A stretch of 64,000 bases of DNA from Priestia filamentosa (GTDB lineage: Bacteria > Bacillota > Bacilli > Bacillales > Bacillaceae_H): contig NZ_FXAJ01000001.1 in the NCBI RefSeq assembly GCF_900177535.1, forward strand, positions 620,001-684,000, given 5' to 3'. Positions 43,818 to 52,280 of the stretch are shown here, in pieces. The stretch's first letter is position 1, and each line of letters starts with the position of its first letter. Both the position numbers and the translations under genes were made by a program. The notes under the pieces are model-generated. The model was not told the DNA's origin and made no database searches. It was given only the letters and a program-made list of their open reading frames with translations.

Positions 43818-43878
43818 GTAGTAATGAAAATAAGCGGATGCGGAGTTAAGTGCGAACAAAAGAAAGGCAGTGAACGAA

Positions 43879-44826
43879 TTGACAAAAGTCGTATTTATGG
43901 GCACACCGGATTTTTCAGTGCCGGTATTAAAAACATTAATAGAAGAAAAATATAACGTTGTAGCGGTTGTAACACAGCCTGATCGACCAAAAGGGAGAAA
44001 GCGTGTTTTAACGCCACCTCCTGTAAAAGTAGAGGCAGAAAAACACGGTATTCCAGTGCTTCAACCCGAAAAGATTAGCGGTGAAGAAGAATACAAGAAA
44101 GTACTTTCGTATGAACCAGATTTAATTGTAACAGCAGCATTTGGCCAAATCTTGCCTTCTTCAATTTTAGATGCGCCAAAGTATGGCTGCATTAATGTAC
44201 ATGCTTCACTTTTACCAGAGCTGCGTGGTGGAGCGCCAATTCATTATGCTATTCTTCAAGGGAAAAAGAAGACTGGTGTAACAATTATGTATATGGTGCC
44301 AAAGCTTGATGCAGGAGATATCTTAACAAAAGTGGAAGTAGCCATTGAAGAAAAAGACCATGTTGGCACACTTCATGACAAATTGAGTGAAGCAGGAGCA
44401 TCTCTTTTAAAGGAAACTATTCCACAGCTTTTAAACGGGGAATTAACACCTATTGCTCAAGACGACAGCCAAGCAACATTTGCTTCAAATATTAAGCGAG
44501 AGCAGGAAAAAATCGTCTGGACAAAAGACGGGGAAGAAATTTATAACCATATTCGCGGTTTACATCCTTGGCCTGTTGCTTATACAACGCTACATGGTGA
44601 CGTGTTAAAAGTGTGGTGGGGAGAAAAAGTGGAGTCAGAGAAAAACGAAGCTCCTGGTACGGTTATTAAAATTGAAAAAGACGGTTTTATTGTAGCGACA
44701 GGAAACAGTACAGCTATTAAAATAACAGAACTTCAGCCTGCAGGGAAAAAACGTATGACGGCTGCTCAAGTTCTTCAAGGATCACTAATTGAGACTGGAA
44801 TAAAGCTAGGGGACGATTATGAGTAA
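43879..44826 (+). CDS. fmt: Fmt, methionyl-tRNA formyltransferase
   Basis: A 315-residue enzyme. The N-terminal formyltransferase domain starts [17 protein letters not shown] and has the [12 protein letters not shown] catalytic loop; the C-terminal OB-fold begins around 205. It formylates Met-tRNAi with 10-formyl-THF. The preferred start is TTG 43879, giving the family N terminus; GTG 43870 is too close to AAAGG (43863-43867). It overlaps rsmB by eight bases. The usual upstream partner def is missing. Confidence 0.95.
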   Translation: MTKVVFMGTPDFSVPVLKTLIEEKYNVVAVVTQPDRPKGRKRVLTPPPVKVEAEKHGIPVLQPEKISGEEEYKKVLSYEPDLIVTAAFGQILPSSILDAPKYGCINVHASLLPELRGGAPIHYAILQGKKKTGVTIMYMVPKLDAGDILTKVEVAIEEKDHVGTLHDKLSEAGASLLKETIPQLLNGELTPIAQDDSQATFASNIKREQEKIVWTKDGEEIYNHIRGLHPWPVAYTTLHGDVLKVWWGEKVESEKNEAPGTVIKIEKDGFIVATGNSTAIKITELQPAGKKRMTAAQVLQGSLIETGIKLGDDYE

Positions 44827-46159
44827 CTACAACGTGAGACAAATTGCGCTTGATGTATTAATTGCAATTGAACAAAACCAAGCGTACAGCAACTTAACTT
44901 TAAATCATCAAATTAAACATCATAAGCTTTCAAATCTTGATGCAGGTCTTTTAACTGAGATCGTATATGGAACAGTGCAACGCAAGTTGACAATTGATTA
45001 TTATCTATCGCCATTTCTAAAAAAACCGAAAAAAATGCAAACATGGGTTATTGTATTGCTGCGTTTATCGGCTTACCAAATGATCTATCTTGATCGTATT
45101 CCGTCACATGCTATTATTCATGAAGCAGTTGAAATTGCCAAAAAACGCGGTCATCGCGGTATTTCTTCAATGGTGAATGCGGTGCTTCGTAACCTTCAGC
45201 GTGAAGGTTTAGCATCAACGGAAGAGATTGATCATAAGTTGGACAGACTTGCTACTGAGACAAGTCATCCAAAATGGCTTGTGAAAAGGTGGAGCGATCA
45301 GTTTGGGTTTGATAAAGCAAAAGCCATTTGTGAAGCAAACCTACAGCCGCCAAAACAAACGATTCGTGTAAATACAAAATACTATAAGCGTGATGAAGTG
45401 CTTTTGCGTTTAAAAGAACAGGGTATTGAAGCTGAAAAATCTGATTTGCTTGCCGAAGCAGCAGAAGTGAAAAAAGGAAATGCTGCAAATACTCAAGCTT
45501 TCAAGGACGGACTCTTCACTGTGCAAGATGAAAGTTCAATGCTTGTTGCACATGCTCTAGATCCACAAGATGGTGACCATATTTTAGATAGCTGTGCAGC
45601 ACCAGGTGGAAAGACTACACACATTGCTCAAATGATTCAAAACGGCAAAGTGACGGCTCTTGATATTCATAATCATAAAGCACTGCTTATTGAAGGACAG
45701 GCCGAACGTCTTCGCTTAGAAAATGTGGATGCAAAAGTATGTGATGCAAGAAAAGCGGGGAGCTTATTTGAAAGAGAGAGCTTTAATCGCATTCTTGTTG
45801 ATGCACCATGTTCTGGCTTCGGTGTTATTAGAAGAAAACCGGACATCAAATATACTAAAACAGAAGAAGATGTAATGAAACTTCAGCAGATTCAGATTGA
45901 AATTTTATCAGCTGTTGCTCCACTTTTGAAAAAAGACGGTGTTTTAGTATACAGCACATGTACAATTGATCGTGAGGAAAATGGAGATGTTGTTCAAGCG
46001 TTTTTAGAAGCTCATGAAGATTTTGAGCTTCATCCACAGTTTAAAGATAGAATGCCTGCTAAAGTAGCTGGTAAAATAGAAAATGGGACACTGCAAATTT
46101 TGCCAAGTGATTTTGGTACAGATGGGTTTTATATAGCTTGTTTTCGCAAGAAAGTGTAA
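44819..46159 (+). CDS. rsmB: RsmB (Sun), 16S rRNA m5C967 methyltransferase
   Basis: A 446-residue protein with an N-terminal NusB-like RNA-binding domain ([13 protein letters not shown] ... VNAVLRN) and a C-terminal SAM-dependent MTase. The SAM motif is [10 protein letters not shown]; the two catalytic cysteines lie in [15 protein letters not shown] and [12 protein letters not shown]. It methylates C967 (E. coli numbering) of 16S rRNA. It begins within fmt. In B. subtilis rlmN follows, but here the next gene is prpC. Confidence 0.95.
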   Translation: MSNYNVRQIALDVLIAIEQNQAYSNLTLNHQIKHHKLSNLDAGLLTEIVYGTVQRKLTIDYYLSPFLKKPKKMQTWVIVLLRLSAYQMIYLDRIPSHAIIHEAVEIAKKRGHRGISSMVNAVLRNLQREGLASTEEIDHKLDRLATETSHPKWLVKRWSDQFGFDKAKAICEANLQPPKQTIRVNTKYYKRDEVLLRLKEQGIEAEKSDLLAEAAEVKKGNAANTQAFKDGLFTVQDESSMLVAHALDPQDGDHILDSCAAPGGKTTHIAQMIQNGKVTALDIHNHKALLIEGQAERLRLENVDAKVCDARKAGSLFERESFNRILVDAPCSGFGVIRRKPDIKYTKTEEDVMKLQQIQIEILSAVAPLLKKDGVLVYSTCTIDREENGDVVQAFLEAHEDFELHPQFKDRMPAKVAGKIENGTLQILPSDFGTDGFYIACFRKKV

Positions 46160-46180
46160 AATATGGGAAGTAGCATAAAG

Positions 46181-46223
46181 TGATTTTCTAAAAAAGGAGC
46201 TAGATTCCTTTTTTAGAAAATCA
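46181..46223. repeat. 18-bp perfect inverted repeat in the rsmB-prpC gap
   Basis: TGATTTTCTAAAAAAGGA (46181-46198) and its exact complement (46206-46223) flank a seven-base loop. There is no terminal T-run beyond the stem, so if transcribed it gives a stable hairpin rather than a textbook terminator, though the internal T6 could act weakly. It occupies the place where rlmN is expected. Confidence 0.75.
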
Positions 46224-46256
46224 TCAAGAGCTATGAAAATGAACTGAGGTGGAACT

Positions 46257-47000
46257 ATGGGAGCCGTTTATTTAACAGACCAAGGTAAAGTTCGTCTTCA
46301 TAACGAAGATTCTGGAGGCGTTTTTGAAAATAAGCATGGAGAGAAAATTGCGGTGATTGCCGACGGGATGGGAGGCCATCGTGCAGGCGACATTGCTAGT
46401 TCAATGACAGTTGAACAGCTCCATACTTTTTGGGAAGATAAAGCACCTTTTCATTCACCAGCAGAAGCTGAACAATGGTTCTTAGATACAATACATAAAG
46501 TTAACAAACAGCTTCTTCTATATGCCGAAAATCATGAAGAGTGTAAAGGAATGGGAACCACTTTTGTTGGAGCGCTTTGCACATCTTCTTTTTGTACAGT
46601 CGCTCATGTTGGAGACAGCCGATGCTATCTTTTAAACGAAAGCGGTTTTTCACAACTTACAGAAGATCATTCTCTTGTCAACGAGCTTGTTCGTAACGGT
46701 CAGATTTCAAAGGAAGATGCCGAGCATCATCCAAGAAAAAATATTCTTCTCAGAGCTTTAGGTACTGAGAAAAATATTGAAATAGATGTTAAAACTGTTG
46801 AAGTAGAAAAAGGAGATTTTTTACTTTTATGTTCTGATGGATTATCAAATAAACTATCAGATGAGCAGCTAAAAGAGGTTCTTACAAGTGAAACAAGCAT
46901 TGAAGCTAAAGCAAAATCTCTTGTTGATGTAGCAAATGAATTAGGTGGAGAAGATAACATTACGCTAATCATTGTAGAGTTTGAGCATGAAAGCGAGTGA
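46257..47000 (+). CDS. prpC: PrpC, PPM-family Ser/Thr protein phosphatase
   Basis: A 247-residue PP2C phosphatase. Metal-binding motifs HNED (15-18), ADGMGGH with D36, GDSRCYLL, and the C-terminal SDGLSNKL and GGEDNITLI are present. It reverses phosphorylation by PrkC of targets such as elongation factors and cell-wall proteins. GAGGTGG precedes ATG. The prkC start overlaps its stop region, making a kinase-phosphatase pair. Confidence 0.96.
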   Translation: MGAVYLTDQGKVRLHNEDSGGVFENKHGEKIAVIADGMGGHRAGDIASSMTVEQLHTFWEDKAPFHSPAEAEQWFLDTIHKVNKQLLLYAENHEECKGMGTTFVGALCTSSFCTVAHVGDSRCYLLNESGFSQLTEDHSLVNELVRNGQISKEDAEHHPRKNILLRALGTEKNIEIDVKTVEVEKGDFLLLCSDGLSNKLSDEQLKEVLTSETSIEAKAKSLVDVANELGGEDNITLIIVEFEHESE

Positions 47001-47005
47001 TTCCA

Positions 47006-49006
47006 ATGCTTATAGGTAGAAGATTAGGCGGGCGATACAAAATCCTAAACCCTATTGGCGGGGGAGGGATGGCTAATGTTTATTTAGCGCGCGACGTCAT
47101 TTTAGAAAGAGATGTCGCGATTAAAGTGCTGCGCTTTGACTATGCAAACGATGAATCATTCATTAAACGCTTTCATCGAGAGGCCCAGTCAGCAGCAAGC
47201 ATAGATCATCCAAATATCGTAAGTATTTATGATGTTGACGAAGAAGACGAAATTTATTACATTGTCATGGAATATGTACCAGGTCAAACATTAAAAGAAT
47301 ATATTGGGGAACATAGTCCACTTCATATTGAAAAAGCTCTTGATATTATGAAACAAATTACATCTGCTATTGCTCACGCTCATGAATTCGGCATTATACA
47401 TAGAGACCTAAAACCTCAAAATATCTTAATTGATCATGATGATCGTGTAAAAGTAACGGATTTTGGAATTGCGCTTGCACTTAGTTCATCAACAACGATT
47501 ACTCAAACAAATTCTGTACTAGGCACTGTTCATTACTTGTCTCCAGAACAAGCAAGAGGAGGACTTGCTACTAAGAAATCAGATATATATTCACTCGGTA
47601 TTTTACTTTTTGAGCTTTTGACAGGAAGGGTTCCTTTTTCAGGAGAATCTGCTGTTTCCGTTGCGCTGAAACATTTACAAACAAATACGCCATCACCTAA
47701 GCGATGGAATCCTTATATCCCGCAGAGTGTTGAAAATATTGTATTAAAGGCAACTGCTAAAGATCCTTTTTATCGCTATGATTCTGTAGAGGAAATGGAA
47801 TATGCTCTGTCTGTTGCATTAAATCCAGACAAGCTCAACGAAGAAAAATTTCAAGTTCCAGATGATGATGAAGTTACAAAAGCGATTCCAATCATCAAAG
47901 AAGATGATATAGAAGAGGATGAGCATACGCTTGTTCATCACAAAGAAAGCACGCAAGCGCCGACTGAAAACGTTCCCCAGGACAAGAAGAAACCTAAAAA
48001 GCGAAAGGGTAAAATCTTTCTTATTACATTTCTAACACTGCTTTTTCTAGCTGGAGCAGGACTCGCTGCAATAACGCTTGTGCCATCATTTTTAGCTCCA
48101 AAAGATGTTAAGATTCCTGAAGTTGCGGGGAAAGAATATGAAGAAGCGTTAAAGCTCCTTATTTCAAAAGGATTTGACGTAAGTTCTCCAATTGCTCAAT
48201 CAAGTGAAACAATTGAAGAAGGAAAGATTATTCGTACAGACCCAAAGGAAGGCAGCACTGTTAAAGAAGGTGACCAAATTACTCTATATCAAAGTTCTGG
48301 AAAGAAGAAAACAGTCTTCGATGACTATACAGGACGAGACGTTGATGAAGTAAAGAAATTATTAGAGCAGCGTGGATTTAAAAATATTAATGTTGAAGAA
48401 GAAGAAAGTGAAGAACCAAAAGGTACCGTTATTGAACACGATCCAGATGAAAACGATGAGGTTATTGCGGAAGATACTGAAGTAAACTTAAAAGTGAGCA
48501 GCGGACCTCCTGCTATCGTTTTACAAAACTACGAAGGTTGGCAGGAAAAGAGTGTTCGTGACTTTGCTACAGCAAATGGATTAAAAGTATCCACCAAAGA
48601 AGAGTATTCAGACGAAACAGCAAAAGGACTTGTTGTGTCTCAAACACCAACTCCTGGTACTCAAGTTGAGCAAGGAACAACAATTAATATCGTCGTTTCT
48701 AAAGGAGAAGAGCCTAAACCTCCGAAGGAACATACGGTGGAAGTTACAATTCCTTACGAACCTTCTGAACCTGAGCCTGGAAATGAAGTGAATCCAAATC
48801 TTCAACAACTTCCACAAAAAGTCGATGTATATATTGATGATGCAAATCATGATAGCAATGTTCCATTTGAATCATTCACAATCATAGAGGATACAGTTAA
48901 AACGTATACCCTTACAGTGAAACAAGGTGAGACAGCAAGCTATAAAATTGTGAGAGACGATAAAGTTCTTCAAGAGGAGACCGTTCCTTACGAAGATGAT
49001 GAATAA
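47006..49006 (+). CDS. prkC: PrkC, PASTA-domain Ser/Thr kinase
   Basis: A 666-residue bitopic kinase. The N-terminal Hanks kinase domain has glycine loop GGGGMANVYLA, K40, and HRDLKPQN with D134; a basic juxtamembrane segment and one TM helix (about 335-358) precede three PASTA repeats (about 370-570) and a C-terminal beta domain. It senses muropeptides and triggers spore germination and stationary-phase responses. ATG 47006 gives MLIGRRLGGRYKIL as in B. subtilis PrkC and puts the catalytic Lys at position 40; GTG 46997 overlapping the prpC stop is an alternative. Confidence 0.95.
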   Translation: MLIGRRLGGRYKILNPIGGGGMANVYLARDVILERDVAIKVLRFDYANDESFIKRFHREAQSAASIDHPNIVSIYDVDEEDEIYYIVMEYVPGQTLKEYIGEHSPLHIEKALDIMKQITSAIAHAHEFGIIHRDLKPQNILIDHDDRVKVTDFGIALALSSSTTITQTNSVLGTVHYLSPEQARGGLATKKSDIYSLGILLFELLTGRVPFSGESAVSVALKHLQTNTPSPKRWNPYIPQSVENIVLKATAKDPFYRYDSVEEMEYALSVALNPDKLNEEKFQVPDDDEVTKAIPIIKEDDIEEDEHTLVHHKESTQAPTENVPQDKKKPKKRKGKIFLITFLTLLFLAGAGLAAITLVPSFLAPKDVKIPEVAGKEYEEALKLLISKGFDVSSPIAQSSETIEEGKIIRTDPKEGSTVKEGDQITLYQSSGKKKTVFDDYTGRDVDEVKKLLEQRGFKNINVEEEESEEPKGTVIEHDPDENDEVIAEDTEVNLKVSSGPPAIVLQNYEGWQEKSVRDFATANGLKVSTKEEYSDETAKGLVVSQTPTPGTQVEQGTTINIVVSKGEEPKPPKEHTVEVTIPYEPSEPEPGNEVNPNLQQLPQKVDVYIDDANHDSNVPFESFTIIEDTVKTYTLTVKQGETASYKIVRDDKVLQEETVPYEDDE

Positions 49007-49021
49007 ACAAGGAGTGACGTT

Positions 49022-49903
49022 ATGCCAGAAGGCAAAATTATTAAAGCACTTAGCGGGTTTTACTACGTTTTAAGTGGGGATGAAACGATTCAGTGTCGAG
49101 GGAGAGGAGTATTTCGCAAACAAAAAGTAACTCCTCTTGTTGGAGATGAGGTAACGTTTCAAGCTGAAAATGATAAAGAGGGATATGTGCTCGGGCTAGA
49201 GGAACGCAAGAACTCACTTGTTCGCCCTCCTATTGCTAATGTAGATCAAGCTATTCTAGTCTTTTCAGCTGTTGAGCCAACGTTCAGTACTACATTGCTT
49301 GATCGTTTTTTAGTGCTTGTTGAGTCACATGACATCGAGCCAATTATCTGTATTACAAAACTTGATTTACTTTTAGAAGAGCAGAAAAAAGAGCTTGATG
49401 TTTTTGTTTCAGATTACCGTGAAATAGGATATGAAGTTCTTTTAACATCAACGTTAGATGAAAATAGTGTTCAGATGCTTCTTCCATATTTAAAAGATAA
49501 AGTAACGGTTGTAGCAGGACAGTCTGGCGTTGGTAAATCTTCTTTATTAAATGTGTTAGATCCAAGCCTTTCCTTAAAAACGGATGATATTTCAACATCG
49601 CTTGGGCGTGGAAAACATACAACAAGACATGTTGAACTCCTATCTATTGGAGGAGGATTTGTGGCGGATACACCTGGTTTTAGCTCTCTTGAATTTACTG
49701 AGCTTGAAGCAGAGGAATTACCATATTGCTTCCCTGAAATGGTTCAGGTGAGCGAAGGATGTAAGTTTAGAGGTTGCTTACATGTGAAAGAACCAAAGTG
49801 TGCCGTTAAGGAAGCAGTAGAAAACGGAGAAATTCCGTCTTATCGCTACGATCACTATTTAAGCTTTTTAGATGAAATTAAACAGAGAAAGCCGAGGTAT
49901 TAA
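49022..49903 (+). CDS. rsgA: RsgA (CpgA), ribosome small-subunit GTPase
   Basis: A 293-residue circularly permuted GTPase. An N-terminal OB fold (about 1-65) is followed by the permuted G domain with TKLD before GQSGVGKSSLLN, then DTPGF, and a C-terminal zinc-binding domain (CKFRGCLHVKEPKC). It helps late 30S assembly; CpgA also affects cell shape and is a PrkC target in B. subtilis. It follows prkC by 15 bases, consistent with a functional link. Confidence 0.96.
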   Translation: MPEGKIIKALSGFYYVLSGDETIQCRGRGVFRKQKVTPLVGDEVTFQAENDKEGYVLGLEERKNSLVRPPIANVDQAILVFSAVEPTFSTTLLDRFLVLVESHDIEPIICITKLDLLLEEQKKELDVFVSDYREIGYEVLLTSTLDENSVQMLLPYLKDKVTVVAGQSGVGKSSLLNVLDPSLSLKTDDISTSLGRGKHTTRHVELLSIGGGFVADTPGFSSLEFTELEAEELPYCFPEMVQVSEGCKFRGCLHVKEPKCAVKEAVENGEIPSYRYDHYLSFLDEIKQRKPRY

Positions 49904-49904
49904 A

Positions 49905-50555
49905 ATGATGAAAATTGCACCTTCTATTTTATCTGCTAATTTTAGTGAACTAGGAAAAGAAATTAAAGAAGTGGAAACAGCGGGAGCTGACTATATCCAT
50001 GTTGACGTTATGGACGGGAAATTCGTTCCTAATATTACGATTGGTCCGCTTGTTGTTGAAGCAATTCGTCCAATTACAAGCTTGCCGCTTGATGTACATT
50101 TAATGATTGAAAATCCAGATCAATACATTCCTGCCTTTGCAAGAGCAGGTGCTGACATTATTTCTGTTCATGTAGAAGCATGTCCACACTTGCATCGTAC
50201 AATTAGCCTTATTAAAGAACAAGGAGTAAAAGCTGGTGTTGTACTAAACCCTGCAACACCAATTGATTCTATTAAGCATATTCTTGAAGAAATTGATCTT
50301 GTTCTTTTAATGACGGTGAATCCTGGATTTGGAGGCCAAACATTCATTAAGAGCGTTCTTCCGAAAATTGAGCAGATTGCCCAACTGATTGAAATTCGAG
50401 GTTTAGATATTGAAATTGAAGTTGATGGGGGAGTCAATACACAAACTGCAAAGCTTTGTAGAGAGGCAGGAGCAAATGTTCTTGTAGCTGGTTCCGCGAT
50501 TTATAATGAAGAAGATCGTGCAGGAGCTATCAATGTACTTCGGGAGAGTTACTAA
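49905..50555 (+). CDS. rpe: Rpe, ribulose-phosphate 3-epimerase
   Basis: A 216-residue TIM barrel with MMKIAPSILSANFSELG, HVDVMDGKFVPNITIG (metal/catalytic residues) and VNPGFGGQ, EVDGGV phosphate-binding segments. It interconverts Ru5P and Xu5P in the pentose phosphate pathway. ATG 49905 has CGAGGT 6 bases upstream; the second ATG at 49908 is equally possible. The stop codon overlaps the following terminator. Confidence 0.96.
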   Translation: MMKIAPSILSANFSELGKEIKEVETAGADYIHVDVMDGKFVPNITIGPLVVEAIRPITSLPLDVHLMIENPDQYIPAFARAGADIISVHVEACPHLHRTISLIKEQGVKAGVVLNPATPIDSIKHILEEIDLVLLMTVNPGFGGQTFIKSVLPKIEQIAQLIEIRGLDIEIEVDGGVNTQTAKLCREAGANVLVAGSAIYNEEDRAGAINVLRESY

Positions 50556-50585
50556 AAGATCAAACTTTTGTTTGGTCTTTTTTTA
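50554..50585 (+). terminator. Intrinsic terminator after rpe
   Basis: AAAAGATCAAAC (50554-50565) pairs with GTTTGGTCTTTT (50570-50581) with one G-U, ending in a T-run. It starts within the rpe stop codon, so thiN expression may depend on read-through. Confidence 0.88.
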
Positions 50586-50604
50586 TAAAGAAAGGGGAGT
50601 CAAC

Positions 50605-51237
50605 ATGAAAATTAATATATTAGCAGGAGCTCCACAGGCAACAATACCGCCCCTTCAAGACAGTGAAACAAAATGGATTGGTGTTGACCGCGGTGTATAT
50701 ACATTAATGGAGCAAGGCATCATGCCTATCCAAGCGTTCGGAGATTTTGATTCATTAACAGAGCTGGAGCTTAAACATATTCAAGATGTTTTTCCTGAAC
50801 TGAAAGTGTATCCAGCTGAAAAAGATGAAACAGATTTAGAAATTGCGATGAATTGGGCTCTTAACCAAGAAATTGAAGAAATTGATATATACGGGGCAAC
50901 AGGTGGTCGTCTTGATCATATGTTTGGTGGAATTAGCCTTATTTATAAAGCTCTTCAGAAGAATGTACGTGTTCGTCTTATCGATAAACAAAATACTTTA
51001 ACAATGTATAAGGAAGGAACATATAACATTAAAGCTCATTCCCTCTATAAATATATTTCCTTCGTCCCCTTTTCCCTTGAGGTTGAAAACCTGACATTAA
51101 AGGGGTTTAAGTATCCATTACATAAAAGATGTGTTCCCGTCGGTTCGACGCTTTGTATTAGCAATGAACTTATTCAACAAAACGGTACTTTTTCGTTTAC
51201 AAAGGGCATATTAATGATGATAAGAAGCAATGATTAA
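50605..51237 (+). CDS. thiN: ThiN (YloS), thiamine pyrophosphokinase
   Basis: A 210-residue enzyme with an N-terminal ATP/diphosphotransfer domain (GVDRGVYTL, GDFDSL, KDETDLEIAM, GATGGRLDH) and a C-terminal thiamin-binding beta domain. It makes thiamine diphosphate from thiamine and ATP. ATG 50605 follows AAAGGGGAG; the longer upstream ORF spans the rpe terminator. spoVM is next. Confidence 0.94.
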   Translation: MKINILAGAPQATIPPLQDSETKWIGVDRGVYTLMEQGIMPIQAFGDFDSLTELELKHIQDVFPELKVYPAEKDETDLEIAMNWALNQEIEEIDIYGATGGRLDHMFGGISLIYKALQKNVRVRLIDKQNTLTMYKEGTYNIKAHSLYKYISFVPFSLEVENLTLKGFKYPLHKRCVPVGSTLCISNELIQQNGTFSFTKGILMMIRSND

Positions 51238-51333
51238 GTTGCTTAGCTAGTGTCATAATAGAGCTCATAATGAATAGAATATACGGTTGTTGAATCTTAT
51301 TTCGTCTCGCGGTGACGAGTAGGAGGGGAAAAA

Positions 51334-51417
51334 ATGAAATTTTATACAATCAAACTTCCGAAGTTTCTTGGAGGAATTGTGAAGGCGATGCTCAATTCGA
51401 TGAAAAAAGGGGAATAA
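51334..51417 (+). CDS. spoVM: SpoVM, membrane-curvature-sensing sporulation peptide
   Basis: A 27-residue amphipathic peptide, MKFYTIKLPKFLGGIVKAML followed by NSMKKGE. The first 16 residues are identical to my memory of B. subtilis SpoVM (26 residues), including the P9 needed for shallow membrane insertion. SpoVM embeds in the forespore outer membrane, recognises its convex curvature, and anchors the SpoIVA coat ATPase. TAGGAGGGG before ATG is a strong ribosome-binding site. Its place between thiN and rpmB is conserved. I see no clear sigma-E promoter in the short upstream gap. Confidence 0.97.
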   Translation: MKFYTIKLPKFLGGIVKAMLNSMKKGE

Positions 51418-51446
51418 AAAAAGCACCATTATATGGTGCTTTTTTT
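51416..51446. terminator. Bidirectional terminator between spoVM and rpmB
   Basis: AGCACCAT and ATGGTGCT (51422-51440) pair with A and T runs on each side. It ends spoVM on the plus strand and rpmB on the minus strand. Confidence 0.93.
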
Positions 51447-51447
51447 A

Positions 51448-51636
51448 TTAAACGCGCTCAACTTTACCAGATTTAAGAGCACGAGCAGAAACGTAAACAC
51501 GCTTTGGTTTACCGTCAACTAAAATACGAACTTTTTGAAGGTTAGCACCCCAAGTACGCTTATTAGCATTCATAGCGTGAGAACGTGCATTACCTGTACG
51601 AGTTTTACGACCAGTGATTACACATTTACGAGCCAT
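51448..51636 (-). CDS. rpmB: RpmB, 50S ribosomal protein L28
   Basis: A 62-residue L28, [23 protein letters not shown] followed by [13 protein letters not shown] and a basic tail ending KSGKVERV. It binds 23S rRNA near the E site. Only the first of the Cys residues of zinc-type L28 is present (C5), so it is a zinc-poor version. AAGGAGGAA precedes ATG on the minus strand. Transcribed convergently with spoVM, with a shared terminator. Confidence 0.97.
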   Translation of the reverse strand: MARKCVITGRKTRTGNARSHAMNANKRTWGANLQKVRILVDGKPKRVYVSARALKSGKVERV

Positions 51637-51692
51637 ATTGAGTTCCTCCTTACATAACTAACATCATTGACAATTATCAAAAATACTATATT

Positions 51693-51721
51693 ACTTTACC
51701 ATACGTCCTTTTATAATGCAA
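51693..51721 (-). promoter_or_regulatory. Candidate rpmB promoter
   Basis: On the minus strand TTGCAT (51716-51721) and TGGTAAAGT with -10 TAAAGT (51693-51698) are 17 bases apart, with a TGn extension. It lies about 57 bases before the rpmB start. Confidence 0.6.
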
Positions 51722-51901
51722 TAGTGCGAGCTTAACCTTTCAAGAAAAATTCCTTGACAGTCCTATAAAAACAGGAAATAAGTCTAAGTTGCCGAAATGA
51801 TAAAGAAAGCGATTAATAACACAATAGGAGTTAAACTTTCAAAAAGACTTCATGTATAGTAAAATAGCGTTAATCTAACGGAAGAAGGGAGACCCAATAC
51901 T

Positions 51902-52264
51902 ATGTCCATTGAAATGAAAACACAGTATGGTCAAATTGATATTTCAACAGATGTTGTTGCAACGATTGCTGGTGGGGCTGCTGTAGATTGTTACGGTATT
52001 ATTGGAATGGCATCTAAAAATCAAATCAAAGATGGGATTTCTGAAATCTTAAGAAAAGAAAACTTTACAAGAGGTGTTGTTGTAAGACAGCTCGAAGATG
52101 AAATTCATATTGATATGTACATTATTGTGAGCTATGGAACTAAAATTTCTGAAATCGCTCATAATGTTCAAACAAAGGTGAAATATACGTTAGAACAAAC
52201 AGTAGGTTTAACAGTAGAATCTGTTAATATTTATGTTCAAGGCGTTCGAGTAGTTAACGTGTAA
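51902..52264 (+). CDS. yloU: YloU, Asp23/Gls24 family protein
   Basis: A 120-residue Asp23-like protein with alternating beta and helix segments and the conserved VATIAGGAAVDCYGIIGMASKN and VNIYVQGVRVVN. Asp23-family proteins are envelope-associated and often paired with the next gene, a FakA-like kinase; the role of YloU is unknown. The divergent promoter region with rpmB holds TAAAAT at 51859-51864 but no strong -35. Confidence 0.93.
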   Translation: MSIEMKTQYGQIDISTDVVATIAGGAAVDCYGIIGMASKNQIKDGISEILRKENFTRGVVVRQLEDEIHIDMYIIVSYGTKISEIAHNVQTKVKYTLEQTVGLTVESVNIYVQGVRVVNV

Positions 52265-52280
52265 GTTAGGAGGAAATGTT

